In this document: one piece after another, positions 41,641 through 50,433 of the stretch
Layout: every line of letters starts with the position of its first letter
How positions within the stretch are numbered: position 1 is the stretch's first letter
The notes under the pieces: generated by a model
The model's input: the letters and a program-made list of their open reading frames with translations, nothing else
Told to the model about the DNA's origin: nothing
Databases searched by the model: none
Position numbers and translations under genes: made by a program
Assembly (NCBI GenBank): GCA_000179315.1
Contig: ADZZ01000482.1
Span: forward strand, 1-51,875
DNA: 51,875 nucleotides
From: a delta proteobacterium NaphS2
GTDB taxonomy: Bacteria; Desulfobacterota; DSM-4660; Desulfatiglandales; Desulfatiglandaceae
Direction: 5' to 3'

Positions 41641-42371
41641 CAGCGGTATCCGAGATTCTGGAGGCCAACGGCCTTGTCAAGACCTACGGCGGCAAACGGG
41701 TTGTTGATCGCGTCGATGTGATGGTCAACAGAAAGGAGATTGTGGGTCTTCTGGGTCCCAATGGAGCCGGCAAGACAACAACTTTTTACATGGTGGTCGG
41801 TTTGACGCGACCCAGTGAAGGTCGGGTTTATTTGGATGGAGCGGATATTACCGATGACCCCATGTTTCGAAGGGCTCGAAAAGGTGTCAGCTATCTGGCC
41901 CAGGAGCCTTCAGTATTCAGGAAATTGACCGTTGAGCAGAATCTTCTGGCAATACTTGAAATGCTGCGTGTTCCGGCGCAGGCGAGAAAAGAACGCCTTC
42001 AAAGAGGTCTTAAAGAGTTGAGCATCGACCACCTGGCCAAACAAAAGGCGTTGTCCCTCTCAGGTGGGGAGCGGCGTAGGCTGGAAATATCGAGAGCGTT
42101 GGTGACGGACCCTAGGTTCATGCTTTTGGACGAACCTTTTGCGGGGATTGATCCCTTGGCCATCAACGATATTCAGCAGATTATACGCCAATTGAAGAGC
42201 CGGGGCCTGGGTGTTATCATCTCGGATCATAATGTCCGTGAGACATTAAATGTCTGCGACAGGGCTTATATTATCAGTCAGGGAAAGATCATTGAACAGG
42301 GTGTCCCCAATGACATCGTAAAAAGCGAGTTGGCCCGGAGTGTTTATCTGGGCGAGAATTTCAACCTCTAA
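41637..42371 (+). CDS. lptB: LPS export ABC transporter ATPase LptB
   Basis: 244 residues from GTG at 41637 overlapping the lptA stop. ABC ATPase motifs: Walker A GPNGAGKTT (about 39-47), signature LSGGERRRLE (about 140-149), Walker B FMLLDEPFAGID (about 161-172), switch His in SDHNVRE. It powers LPS extraction from the inner membrane with LptFG. The conserved YLAQEPSVFRKLTVEQN segment is diagnostic for LptB rather than a generic ABC ATPase. It is not the missing MlaF. Confidence 0.96.
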   Translation: MTAVSEILEANGLVKTYGGKRVVDRVDVMVNRKEIVGLLGPNGAGKTTTFYMVVGLTRPSEGRVYLDGADITDDPMFRRARKGVSYLAQEPSVFRKLTVEQNLLAILEMLRVPAQARKERLQRGLKELSIDHLAKQKALSLSGGERRRLEISRALVTDPRFMLLDEPFAGIDPLAINDIQQIIRQLKSRGLGVIISDHNVRETLNVCDRAYIISQGKIIEQGVPNDIVKSELARSVYLGENFNL

Positions 42372-42399
42372 TCGGTTTTATGGCATTGTTGTATTTACT

Positions 42400-43923
42400 A
42401 TGGCGTTAGAACTCAGACAATCTTTAGGGCTTACCCAGCAGTTGGTAATGACCCCGCAGCTGCAGCAGGCTATCAAGCTTCTGCAACTCTCCAGACTTGA
42501 ACTCCTCGAAACCGTTTCTCAGGAAATGGAGGAAAACCCCATCCTGGAGGAAATGAGCCAGGGTGAAGTTGATGGGGATGACGGCGCTGGCGATAAGAAA
42601 GAAGAATCGGAACAGTCATTACAGGAATCCCGTGAAAAGAAGACTGAAAATTCTCCGGAAAATGATTCCGGCGGGGAATCGGATGCTTCTTCGCTCCAGG
42701 AAGTGACCGTGGAGGAGCGGGCAAGGGATGATGTCGATTGGGAAAACTATCTTTCGGAGTATAACAGCGGTTATTCCGAGCGCTTTTCCGAGAGACACTA
42801 TGAAGAGAAAGATGCGCCTTCCTTTGAAAATTTTACAGCCTCCAAAACGGATCTATCTTCCCATCTGCTCTGGCAATTGAATATGAGCAGTGTGGAAGAC
42901 GAAAAAAGGGACATTGGTGCCCATATTATCGGTAACCTGAATGATGACGGTTACTTGGAGGTGTCCTTGGAGGAACTGGCCGAATCTACGAACCATCCGG
43001 TGAAAGAGGTTGGTGCGGTTCTGGCGTTAATTCAGAATTTTGATCCCGTGGGGGTGGCAGCCAGGGACACAAGGGAATGTCTCTTGATACAGGTTTTATT
43101 CCAGGGTCTTGGCGGGACGCTGGTTGAGAAAATCATTCGTGATTATCTCAAGGATCTGGAAGAGAAACGCTACAAACGTATTGCTGAACAGCTTGGCGTT
43201 TCCATTCAGGAAATAATGGTTGCGGTATCCACCATTCAAGAGCTTGATCCCAGACCGGGAAGGGTCTATTCGGCCGAGGAAACCATTTATGTGGTCCCCG
43301 ACATTTACGTGGTCAAAATGGGGGACGGATATGAAATCATTCAGAATGAGGACGGTCTTCCGAAATTAAGAATTAATGCCTATTACAAACGGATTTTGAA
43401 AAACAGAGGTCAGGTATCGCATGACACCAAAGCCTACATTCAGGAAAAAATGCGATCGGCTGCATGGTTGATCAAAAGTATTCATCAACGCCAACGGACA
43501 TTGTACCGGGTGACCGAAAGCATTGTAAAATTTCAGAAAGAATTCCTTGACAAAGGGATCGCTTGTCTCAGACCGTTGGTATTGAGGGATGTGGCGGAAG
43601 ACATTGAAATGCATGAGTCGACAGTCAGCCGGGTGACCACCAACAAGTACGTTCACACGCCGCAGGGACTCTATGAATTGAAGTTTTTTTTCAACAGCTC
43701 CATTAGCCGGATGGACGGGGATGCGCTGGCGTCGGAAAGCGTTAAGGAACAGATTCGCAAAATCATCAAAGCGGAAGACAAGACCAAGCCCCTCAGTGAC
43801 AAGGGGATTGAAATGAAAATGCGGGAACTCAACATAGATATTGCCCGTCGAACGGTTGCAAAGTATCGAGAGGCAATGGGCATTTTGCCATCCAGAAAGC
43901 GGAAAGAGGTTCAAATCAATTGA
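42400..43923 (+). CDS. rpoN: RNA polymerase sigma-54 factor
   Basis: 507 residues from the ATG at 42400 (MALELRQSLGLTQQLVMTPQ), the standard RpoN start; the open frame upstream overlaps lptB and is not used. Region I (glutamine/leucine-rich, about 1-50), an acidic region II (about 52-115), and region III end with the HTH and RpoN box ARRTVAKYREAMGILPSRKR. It directs transcription from -24/-12 promoters with AAA+ activators. The order lptB-rpoN-hpf-ptsN is classic in proteobacteria. Confidence 0.96.
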   Translation: MALELRQSLGLTQQLVMTPQLQQAIKLLQLSRLELLETVSQEMEENPILEEMSQGEVDGDDGAGDKKEESEQSLQESREKKTENSPENDSGGESDASSLQEVTVEERARDDVDWENYLSEYNSGYSERFSERHYEEKDAPSFENFTASKTDLSSHLLWQLNMSSVEDEKRDIGAHIIGNLNDDGYLEVSLEELAESTNHPVKEVGAVLALIQNFDPVGVAARDTRECLLIQVLFQGLGGTLVEKIIRDYLKDLEEKRYKRIAEQLGVSIQEIMVAVSTIQELDPRPGRVYSAEETIYVVPDIYVVKMGDGYEIIQNEDGLPKLRINAYYKRILKNRGQVSHDTKAYIQEKMRSAAWLIKSIHQRQRTLYRVTESIVKFQKEFLDKGIACLRPLVLRDVAEDIEMHESTVSRVTTNKYVHTPQGLYELKFFFNSSISRMDGDALASESVKEQIRKIIKAEDKTKPLSDKGIEMKMRELNIDIARRTVAKYREAMGILPSRKRKEVQIN

Positions 43924-44008
43924 GCCGTATCAGCGCCATTTGGCGATATATTAGATTGCCGGAGAGGTTGATTTTATTGTCTACACCTAGATATCCGGAG
44001 GTAATTTT

Positions 44009-44560
44009 ATGGACATAACAGTAACATTCAGGCACACGGATCCCATCGAAAGTTTGAAGACTTACGCAGAAGAAAAAATTTCAAAAATCAAGAAGTATCT
44101 TGATGTGCCCTTGGATGCACACATTGTTCTGAGCGTGGAAAAATTCAGGCATATCGCCGATGTGACGCTTAGCCTGAATGGCACCCGAATCAAGGCGGTT
44201 GAAGAAACGGGAGACATGTATTCGGCCATTGACCAGGTCATGGATAAGGTTGAAAACCAGGTTAAGAAACATCTTGATAAAACCAGAAGACACCGCAGTG
44301 ATGGTGCAAAAGCCGGGGAAAACGCACTGGATGCGGTCCTGGACGAAGAGCTTGCAGAATCAGCTGAAATGTCTGCGGATGACTTCTCCATCGAGGTGGA
44401 AAAGATGGTCGCAAAGCCCATGGACCCCGAGGAAGCTGCCATGCAATTGGGGCTGATGCGACAGGAATTTCTGGTGTTCAGGAACGCGAAATCGCGAGAG
44501 ATAAACGTGATATACAGAAAAGGCGATGGAAATTTTCGTCTGATTGAGCCTGCAGGCTGA
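44009..44560 (+). CDS. hpf: Long-form ribosome hibernation promoting factor
   Basis: 183 residues: an N-terminal HPF/RaiA domain (about 1-98, MDITVTFRHTDPIESLKTYA) and a C-terminal dimerisation domain (about 125-180, KPMDPEEAAMQLGLMRQEFL). The long form makes 100S ribosome dimers in stationary phase. CCGGAGG lies 8 bases before the ATG. An 85-base gap after rpoN could hold its own promoter. Confidence 0.95.
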   Translation: MDITVTFRHTDPIESLKTYAEEKISKIKKYLDVPLDAHIVLSVEKFRHIADVTLSLNGTRIKAVEETGDMYSAIDQVMDKVENQVKKHLDKTRRHRSDGAKAGENALDAVLDEELAESAEMSADDFSIEVEKMVAKPMDPEEAAMQLGLMRQEFLVFRNAKSREINVIYRKGDGNFRLIEPAG

Positions 44561-44600
44561 TCGGACTTTATGCTCAACGGTGATTTTTTTGGTTTATGAC

Positions 44601-45062
44601 ATGAAACTTTCTGAAATTTTAGCGATAGAAAACATAATCCCCGAACTCAAAGCAAAAGACAAACAGTCTGTTTTGGGAGAGCTTGCCGAAGTGATTACAA
44701 GCTACGACACCAATATTGACAAAGATGCCCTTGTAAAAGTATTGATCGAACGGGAGCATTTGGGGAGCACGGGGATCGGTGACGGCGTTGCCATACCCCA
44801 TGGGAAACTGAGCTCTGTAAAGATGCCCATTGTATCCTTTGGCAGGAGTAAAAAGGGCCTTGATTTTGATTCCATGGACGGCCAGCCGGCTTTTCTTTTT
44901 TTTCTCCTGCTGGCTCCGGAAAATTCCTCCGGTGTTCATCTGCAGGTTTTGACCAAAATTGCGAGGATTTTGAAAAGCAGTACCTTCAGAAAAGCATTAA
45001 TGCAGGTCCAATCCCGAGAAGAGATTTACCAGACAATCATTCAAACTGACGGAAATGCCTGA
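44601..45062 (+). CDS. ptsN: PTS EIIA-Ntr-type regulatory protein
   Basis: 153 residues from the ATG at 44601 (MKLSEILAIENIIPELKAKD); the frame is open upstream but overlaps hpf and is not needed. The phospho-accepting histidine is in GDGVAIPHGKL (about residue 66). It belongs to the fructose-type EIIA fold of nitrogen PTS regulators that sense PEP/glutamine state through EI-Ntr and NPr. It lies in the classic position downstream of rpoN and hpf. Confidence 0.92.
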   Translation: MKLSEILAIENIIPELKAKDKQSVLGELAEVITSYDTNIDKDALVKVLIEREHLGSTGIGDGVAIPHGKLSSVKMPIVSFGRSKKGLDFDSMDGQPAFLFFLLLAPENSSGVHLQVLTKIARILKSSTFRKALMQVQSREEIYQTIIQTDGNA

Positions 45063-45215
45063 AGCCCTGTTAACGAACGAGCATTGTGTTTGAGAAGGAA
45101 GGATAAATGAGTTTTTTTGTTTAAAAAACGTGTGGTTCGGATCCTTGGGGTGGGTTTGGCTTTTTTGATTTTCAGGCACGGATCTTACGCAAAAACGACG
45201 AGGGGTGATGCAGCC

Positions 45216-45617
45216 ATGGTCGGATTACTGATTATTTCACATTGTAACCTGGGACGGGAATTCTTGAATGCTGCCGAACTGATTGTGGGAAAACTGGAAG
45301 CTGCCGACGCCATTGCCGTCACCCAGACGACTGAAAGCAAGGAAATCCTGAAGGATATATCGAAGAAAATTAAGTCCCTTGACACGGGCCAGGGGGTTCT
45401 TGTCTTGACGGATATGTTTGGTGGTACGCCGTCCAATCTCAGCCTTTCGTTTCTGGAAGATGAAATGCTTGAAGTGCTGACCGGCGTGAACCTACCAATG
45501 GTCATGGCGGTTGCAATGGATCGCGACCGTCTGAATTTGAGCGAATTGGGGGAACGGGCGGAACAAGCCGGGAAGCGAAGCATCGCTCTTGCCGGGAAAC
45601 TTTTAAAAGCAAACTGA
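45216..45617 (+). CDS. Mannose-family PTS EIIA domain protein
   Basis: 133 residues from the ATG at 45216 (MVGLLIISHCNLGREFLNAA). The active-site His9 lies in IISHC and the second signature is VLTDMFGGTPSNLSLSFL (about 72-89). Man-type EIIA accepts phosphate from HPr. In many deltaproteobacteria it belongs to a regulatory PTS beside ptsN, rapZ and HPr; here rapZ, HPr and EI are absent from the window. The frame continues open upstream to 45117 with a signal-like stretch (RILGVGLAFLIFRHGSYA), and a start codon with a strong AAGGAAGG site at 45107 is one base out of frame. Confidence 0.88.
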   Translation: MVGLLIISHCNLGREFLNAAELIVGKLEAADAIAVTQTTESKEILKDISKKIKSLDTGQGVLVLTDMFGGTPSNLSLSFLEDEMLEVLTGVNLPMVMAVAMDRDRLNLSELGERAEQAGKRSIALAGKLLKAN

Positions 45618-45692
45618 CTTTTTGGCTTTGCAGTCAGATATCTCTCATTTTTTACGTCTGTGGCAGTTATGTATTGAAGAAGGAGGAATACA

Positions 45693-46691
45693 ATGACCTT
45701 AAAGGTGGCTGTTAACGGTTTCGGCCGCATTGGAAGGATGGTTTTCAGGGTTGGTTTCAATAATCCTGAGATTGAACTGGTTGCAGTTAATGACCTGACG
45801 GACACAAAAACCCTGGCGCATTTGCTGAAATATGATTCCGTTCACGGAGCATTCGGGGCGGATATATCCAGTGGGGAGGGTTTTCTGATCATCAACGGAA
45901 AAGAGATCAAAGTATTTTCCGAGAAGGACCCCTCAAGACTTCCCTGGGGTGAACTGGGGGTTCAAACGGTCTTTGAATGTACCGGACTTTTCAGGGATCG
46001 GGAAAGTGCTTCCGGCCATCTGGATGCCGGCGCTGAAAAGGTGATTATCTCGGCTCCCGCCAAGTCTCCCGATATTACGTTGGTTATGGGCGTAAACGAG
46101 CAGGAGTATAATCCTGACGACCATCATATTGTTTCCAATGCGTCTTGTACAACCAACTGTCTGGCACCGGTGTGCAAAGTTTTACTGGACCATTTCGGCA
46201 TCGAAAAAGGTCTCATGACCACCACACATGCCTATACCGGAGATCAAAGATTGCTCGATTTTCCCCATAAGGATCTGAGGCGGGCACGTGCCGCCGGGCT
46301 TTCCATGATCCCTACGACGACCGGCGCGGCAAAAGCGGTTGCACTTGTTCTATCCCAGTTGGAAGGAAAATTGAATGGCATGGCCATCCGTGTTCCCACG
46401 CCCAATGTTTCCGTTGTTGATCTTGTGGTCCATTTGACGAAACCGGCAACCGCCGATGAAGTCAATCAGGCCATGGAGGCTGCTTCAAAAGGCGCTCTCA
46501 AAGGGATTCTCGCTTTTTCACACGAACCGCTGGTTTCCATTGATCTCAATGGCACATCCGTTTCATCAACTGTGGACGGGCCTTCCACCATGGTAATCGG
46601 TGACATGCTGAAGATTTTGTCCTGGTACGACAATGAGTTCGGATATTCAAACCGGATGATTGATCTGGCACTTTACATGGCCGGTCAATAG
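45693..46691 (+). CDS. gapA: Glyceraldehyde-3-phosphate dehydrogenase, type I
   Basis: 332 residues, the canonical length. NAD-binding [13 protein letters not shown], catalytic C152 in [14 protein letters not shown]179 in TTHAYTGDQ, and [11 protein letters not shown] at the C-terminus. It converts glyceraldehyde-3-phosphate to 1,3-bisphosphoglycerate. GAAGGAGG lies 8 bases before the ATG. Followed by tpiA after 78 bases; pgk, often between them, is not here. Confidence 0.97.
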   Translation: MTLKVAVNGFGRIGRMVFRVGFNNPEIELVAVNDLTDTKTLAHLLKYDSVHGAFGADISSGEGFLIINGKEIKVFSEKDPSRLPWGELGVQTVFECTGLFRDRESASGHLDAGAEKVIISAPAKSPDITLVMGVNEQEYNPDDHHIVSNASCTTNCLAPVCKVLLDHFGIEKGLMTTTHAYTGDQRLLDFPHKDLRRARAAGLSMIPTTTGAAKAVALVLSQLEGKLNGMAIRVPTPNVSVVDLVVHLTKPATADEVNQAMEAASKGALKGILAFSHEPLVSIDLNGTSVSSTVDGPSTMVIGDMLKILSWYDNEFGYSNRMIDLALYMAGQ

Positions 46692-46769
46692 ACCGCAGGG
46701 TCCGTATTCAATTACAGGAAATACAATAACAAGGCTTTTCAGAGAAATTTCAGGGAAGGATGCGCAAAA

Positions 46770-47540
46770 ATGTTTGAAAGAACACCTATGATTGCTGGCA
46801 ATTGGAAAATGAACCTGAGTCTTGACGAAGCTGTGGCGCTTGCTCAAACCATTGGTTCCGGCATCGGGGATACATCAAACGTGGAGGTGCTGGTGGCACC
46901 GCCGTTTACACATCTTGCGGCTGTTGGGGGCGCCATTGATGAATCCAGGATTTTCCTTGCTGCACAGAACATGCACTGGGAAATGAGTGGGGCCTACACG
47001 GGAGAGATTTCAGGAAGGATGCTTCAGCAGTCCGGTTGCACCCACGTCATACTGGGCCATTCGGAGAGGCGAACGCTTTTTGGCGAAACCAGTGAAGTGG
47101 TGAATCTCAAAGTCAAAGCAGCCTCCTTTTTAGGGTTGGTCCCCATCGTCTGTGTGGGTGAGACCCTTGAAGAAAGGGAGGCTGAACGGACATTCGATGT
47201 CATTAAAGAACAGCTGGATTTGTCACTGGATAATTGCAAAGCGGATCAAATGATGCCGACGACAACCATTCTGGCCTATGAACCGGTCTGGGCCATCGGC
47301 ACCGGAAAGACGGCATCCCCCGAACAGGCTGAAGAGGTGCATCGGTTTATTCGGCAATGGATCGAGAACACTTTTAATACGGGAACCGCAGCCCAGGTTC
47401 GCATTCTTTATGGTGGAAGCGTAAAACCCGATAATGTTAAAGCCCTGATGGCGGAACCTGATATTGACGGAGCCTTGGTAGGCGGTGCAAGCCTTAAAGG
47501 TGATTCGTTTGTCAGCCTTGTCCGCTACCGGGAGGCATAG
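46770..47540 (+). CDS. tpiA: Triosephosphate isomerase
   Basis: 256 residues, standard length. Catalytic Lys in AGNWKMN (K13), His in ILGHSERR (about 93-100), Glu in [12 protein letters not shown] (about 168-179), and the phosphate-binding YGGSVKPDN near the end. It interconverts DHAP and glyceraldehyde-3-phosphate and works directly with the GAPDH encoded upstream. A weak AAGGATG site precedes the ATG. Confidence 0.97.
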   Translation: MFERTPMIAGNWKMNLSLDEAVALAQTIGSGIGDTSNVEVLVAPPFTHLAAVGGAIDESRIFLAAQNMHWEMSGAYTGEISGRMLQQSGCTHVILGHSERRTLFGETSEVVNLKVKAASFLGLVPIVCVGETLEEREAERTFDVIKEQLDLSLDNCKADQMMPTTTILAYEPVWAIGTGKTASPEQAEEVHRFIRQWIENTFNTGTAAQVRILYGGSVKPDNVKALMAEPDIDGALVGGASLKGDSFVSLVRYREA

Positions 47541-47636
47541 AAATTAAATTTTTTGTTGCAAAAACAAATGTAATGAATTATACCTCCACGATTAATCGTT
47601 TTAACCCTTAACGTTTTTAAAGAAAGAGGGCTTTGG

Positions 47637-47966
47637 ATGTTTGCCGTTTTGATTATATTGCATGTCTGCGTATGCGTGGCGCTTATTTTAATCGTTCTCC
47701 TTCAGAAAGGAAAAGGCGCCGGAATGGGCGCCGCTTTCGGAGGATCAAGCCAGACGGTCTTCGGAAGCACTGGCGCCACCTCCTTGTTGCACAAAGTGAC
47801 CACTGGTGTTGCGATTGTATTTATGTTGACCTCACTGGGGTTGTCTTTTTTTATCGGCAAAGGCAGCAAGGCTTCGATTATGCAGGATGTCAATCCGGTT
47901 GAGCAGACTTCCCAGGCTCCCGGCGCGGCAGCACCGGCAGCCGATAGTACACAAGACAAGCAATAA
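47637..47966 (+). CDS. secG: Preprotein translocase subunit SecG
   Basis: 109 residues: two transmembrane helices (about 1-22 and 53-74) joined by the conserved cytoplasmic loop GAGMGAAFGGSSQTVFG, then an alanine/glutamine-rich tail. SecG aids SecYE-SecA translocation. AAAGAGGG lies upstream of the ATG. The tpiA-secG-tRNA-Leu order is common in proteobacteria. Confidence 0.94.
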   Translation: MFAVLIILHVCVCVALILIVLLQKGKGAGMGAAFGGSSQTVFGSTGATSLLHKVTTGVAIVFMLTSLGLSFFIGKGSKASIMQDVNPVEQTSQAPGAAAPAADSTQDKQ

Positions 47967-47979
47967 GCCGTTTTATTGT

Positions 47980-48066
47980 GCCGAAGTGGTGGAACCTGGT
48001 AGACACGCTATCTTGAGGGGGTAGTGGGCCACGCCCGTGCGGGTTCAAGTCCCGCCTTCGGCACCA
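47980..48066 (+). tRNA. tRNA-Leu (anticodon GAG)
   Basis: 87 bases with CCA encoded. Acceptor stem GCCGAAG pairs with CTTCGGC (48056-48062), discriminator A and CCA follow. The anticodon arm is CTATC-TTGAGGG-GGTAG, giving anticodon GAG (reads CUC/CUU). A long class II variable arm (TGGGC-CAC-GCCCG) and T-arm GCGGG-TTCAAGT-CCCGC confirm leucine. The gene's 3' end borders the integrase. Confidence 0.96.
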
Positions 48067-48105
48067 TCAATTAAATCAAATGGTTACATCAAACAGGCCA
48101 CTTTT

Positions 48106-49275
48106 TCAAGTAGCCTGTTTTTCGTTAAGGGTAACGTTTTGGGTAACATTTCGGAAAAATACCTCAAGGGCTTGAAGAGCCTGCCGAGTGTCATCTAGAT
48201 CAACCGTATCGTATCTATCAAACATTTCCCTGGTCGAATGTCCTGTAATAGCCATTATAACGGATTCGGGCACCCCCGCTTTTCGCATATTCGTGTTGAA
48301 GGTGTGCCGGAGATCATGAAAAATAAAACCGCCTTTCTCAAAACGGCCGTAAGTGATGCCAGCCTTCTTACATGCTTTCACAAGCCCGGTCCGGATGTCG
48401 GAAACGGGTTTCCCACGGAAAAGAAAAACATGTTTGTCATTGATATGCCGGGTAACATTTTTTAACATTTTGAAGAGTTCATCGTAGATCGGGATTGTCC
48501 TTCTTTCCCGGTCTTTCGTGTCAGCAGCCTCAAGATTGATAGTACGATTTTTCATGTCCACCTTATCCCATGTGAGTTTAAGGATCTCCCCGCGGCGCAT
48601 TCCCGTGTAATACCCCATTGTCAACATTCCGCAGATATGCTGAGTGGAGTTTTCGCACAAACGGGAGAATTCATCATGGGTTAATATCCTGTCCCTGACA
48701 TCAGCCCCTTTCTTGAGCGTCTTCTTTATCTTCTTAAATGTTCGTAACGTTTCACCACTGATCTTTCCGTTATCGAACGCCTTGAGTATCATAGTCTTTG
48801 TTTTTCCGATCTCATGATCGATGGTAGCAGGGGCCTTACCTGCCTTTGCCCTTTTTGCCTGGTAGTTTTCCAAATCCGCAGGCGTGATCTTTGCGACTAT
48901 CATTCCCCCGAAAACGGCATTAAATTTTTCGATTGAAATCTTGATGGTATGGTACGATGCCAATGCTTTGACTTTTTCGAGTCCCAGGTACCAGGATGTC
49001 AGCTCATTGAAAGTCATTTTTGTATCGTCCCTGATATCGAACAACTTCCCTTCCTTCTTCAGGATTTTCTTTTTGCCGTCTGCGGCCCTGGCATCATCGA
49101 TGGATGCTCCCACAGGCTCCTGTTTTTGCTTCCCACTGGGCAGCCGGTAGCTGATCCAGTACATCAGCCGTTTCCCTGATTTGGCTTTGTCCAGGTCATC
49201 ACCGCATTTTCTGCAGGCCTTATTTTTGATTGATTGCCGGGTCTTACACACCGGACACTGTGCGAGGATTCCCAT
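48106..49275 (-). CDS. Tyrosine recombinase (integrase) with N-terminal zinc ribbon
   Basis: 389 residues. Residues 7-24 form a zinc ribbon (C7-x2-C10, C21-x2-C24), an uncommon add-on. The SAM-like core-binding domain covers about 85-180. The catalytic domain holds Arg in GMRRGEILKLTW, His-x2-Arg in HDLRHTFNTNM, His in TGHST and the nucleophile Tyr in DRYDTVD. It mediates site-specific integration and excision, here at tRNA-Leu(GAG). The ATG at 49273-49275 gives MGILAQCPVC; a GGGAC-poor region precedes it, so the ribosome site is weak. No excisionase gene is seen nearby. Confidence 0.92.
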   Translation of the reverse strand: MGILAQCPVCKTRQSIKNKACRKCGDDLDKAKSGKRLMYWISYRLPSGKQKQEPVGASIDDARAADGKKKILKKEGKLFDIRDDTKMTFNELTSWYLGLEKVKALASYHTIKISIEKFNAVFGGMIVAKITPADLENYQAKRAKAGKAPATIDHEIGKTKTMILKAFDNGKISGETLRTFKKIKKTLKKGADVRDRILTHDEFSRLCENSTQHICGMLTMGYYTGMRRGEILKLTWDKVDMKNRTINLEAADTKDRERRTIPIYDELFKMLKNVTRHINDKHVFLFRGKPVSDIRTGLVKACKKAGITYGRFEKGGFIFHDLRHTFNTNMRKAGVPESVIMAITGHSTREMFDRYDTVDLDDTRQALQALEVFFRNVTQNVTLNEKQAT

Positions 49276-49438
49276 GGTCCCTCTCTTTCGCCCTGCTGTT
49301 GCCGTTCACATTATCCCACCGGATATTGTCCACAATAAAGCACGAAGAATATTTTGTTTTTGCCTGATTGATTTATCGTTGCAAGGCGATGCGTGACGGA
49401 CTGCCTATCTTCTGATCGGGGTGCTGTTTCGAGAAAAC

Positions 49439-49473
49439 CCTTGGGGCTCTGCCCCAAACCCCGAGGTTTTTTT
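49439..49473 (+). terminator. Plus-strand terminator with an alternative mutually exclusive hairpin
   Basis: CCTTGGGG (49439-49446) pairs with CCCCGAGG (49459-49466, one T-G wobble) and is followed by seven T. A competing perfect hairpin TTGGGGC-TCT-GCCCCAA (49441-49457) uses the same left arm. Confidence 0.55.
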
Positions 49474-49502
49474 AGGCATGAAGGCTCCTCGGAAATATCA
49501 CA

Positions 49503-49530
49503 TAAAAAAGGGGAGCCCGAAGACTCCCCT
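49503..49530 (-). terminator. Intrinsic terminator of the transposon genes
   Basis: Read on the minus strand AGGGGAG (49530-49524), loop of 8, CTCCCCT (49515-49509), then a run of T (49508 down to about 49504). It lies about 100 bases after the ATPase gene stop. Confidence 0.75.
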
Positions 49531-49635
49531 CCCGATGACGATATTTCGTCGTCGCCTATCCGGCTATCCCTTGGCGAGTTGCTCCTCAGCAGAGCTCGCC
49601 TCTGTTTCACCGAATCTGATTATGCAGGTTTAGCA

Positions 49636-50433
49636 CTATCCCGTTTCCTCCACTGCGGTAAGAATATGTTCAGCCGATACAAGCTGGGCATTCTGCAGTG
49701 CCGCCACATTCAATGAGAGGTGTGCCAGCAGATTGATTTTGCGTGGCAGACCGTTTGTCGCCTGAAAAAGCGCTTCAAGAGCCGGCTGTTCAAAAAGATC
49801 CATCTGGGTTCCGGCCAACTCAAGCCGGTGTTTCAGATAAGGGAGCAACTCCTCTTTTGCAAAACCGGATATGTGATAACGCACCACAAGCCTTTGAGCC
49901 AAAGGCTCATGGACGGACAGTGAAAGCCGTCGCCTCAACTCGGCCTGGCCAACAAATATCATGCAGAGACGATTTTGTGAGTCCATCTCATAGTTTGTCA
50001 GCAGCCTGAGGTTTTCGAGGACCTCGTTTCTCAAGTATTGCGCTTCATCAATAATCAGCACTGGCCTGATTTTGGATTCCAGACAGAGTCGGTTGACCTC
50101 CATATGGATGGAACGATAAAGGGCTGCCAGGCTCCGTTCCGTGGTTAGCCCCATTTCCCAGGCAATGGATTTGTAGATATCCGTTACATTGCCGGTGGTC
50201 AGAGGAACGTAAAACACCCGGTACAGACCCGTATTCAGAGAAGCGGCCATCTTTCGGCAGATACTGGTTTTCCCGCTGCCCACTTCTCCGGTGACAAGCC
50301 CGATACCGCGCAGCTTCAACAGATAATGGAGCCGGGCTTCAAGCTCATCAGCAGCTTTTGAACCAAACAGTTTGTCCGGTTCCAGATCTTTTTCAAAAGG
50401 GTAGTGGGTCAGCCCATAGACCTTTTTATACAT
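49636..50433 (-). CDS. AAA ATPase of a transposon (ExeA/TniB/TnsC-like)
   Basis: 265 residues from the ATG at 50431-50433 (MYKKVYGLTHYPFEKDLEPD), chosen because GGGGG lies 6 bases upstream and ExeA-type proteins start with this Y-x-x-x-G-L-x-x-x-P-F pattern; the frame is open upstream inside the transposase gene. Walker A GEVGSGKTS (about 47-55), Walker B PVLIIDEAQYL (about 120-130), then sensor and arginine-finger regions (QRLVVRYHISGF). Such ATPases select target sites and activate DDE transposases. Start overlaps the transposase stop by 8 bases, so translation is coupled. Confidence 0.88.
   Translation of the reverse strand: MYKKVYGLTHYPFEKDLEPDKLFGSKAADELEARLHYLLKLRGIGLVTGEVGSGKTSICRKMAASLNTGLYRVFYVPLTTGNVTDIYKSIAWEMGLTTERSLAALYRSIHMEVNRLCLESKIRPVLIIDEAQYLRNEVLENLRLLTNYEMDSQNRLCMIFVGQAELRRRLSLSVHEPLAQRLVVRYHISGFAKEELLPYLKHRLELAGTQMDLFEQPALEALFQATNGLPRKINLLAHLSLNVAALQNAQLVSAEHILTAVEETG

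Larger units (their letters stand above)
49276..49635. other. Non-coding spacer with several hairpins between integrase and transposon genes
   Basis: About 360 bases. No supported gene; short plus-strand frames run through the hairpins. It contains two terminators listed separately, one for each direction, and a small GACGA-TATT-TCGTC hairpin near 49537-49550. The transposon end should lie here but I could not define its inverted repeat. Confidence 0.55.

Noticed and set aside
41637-42371. LptB considered as the missing MlaF ATPase
   Set aside because: It overlaps lptA and has LptB-specific sequence; it belongs to the LPS exporter.
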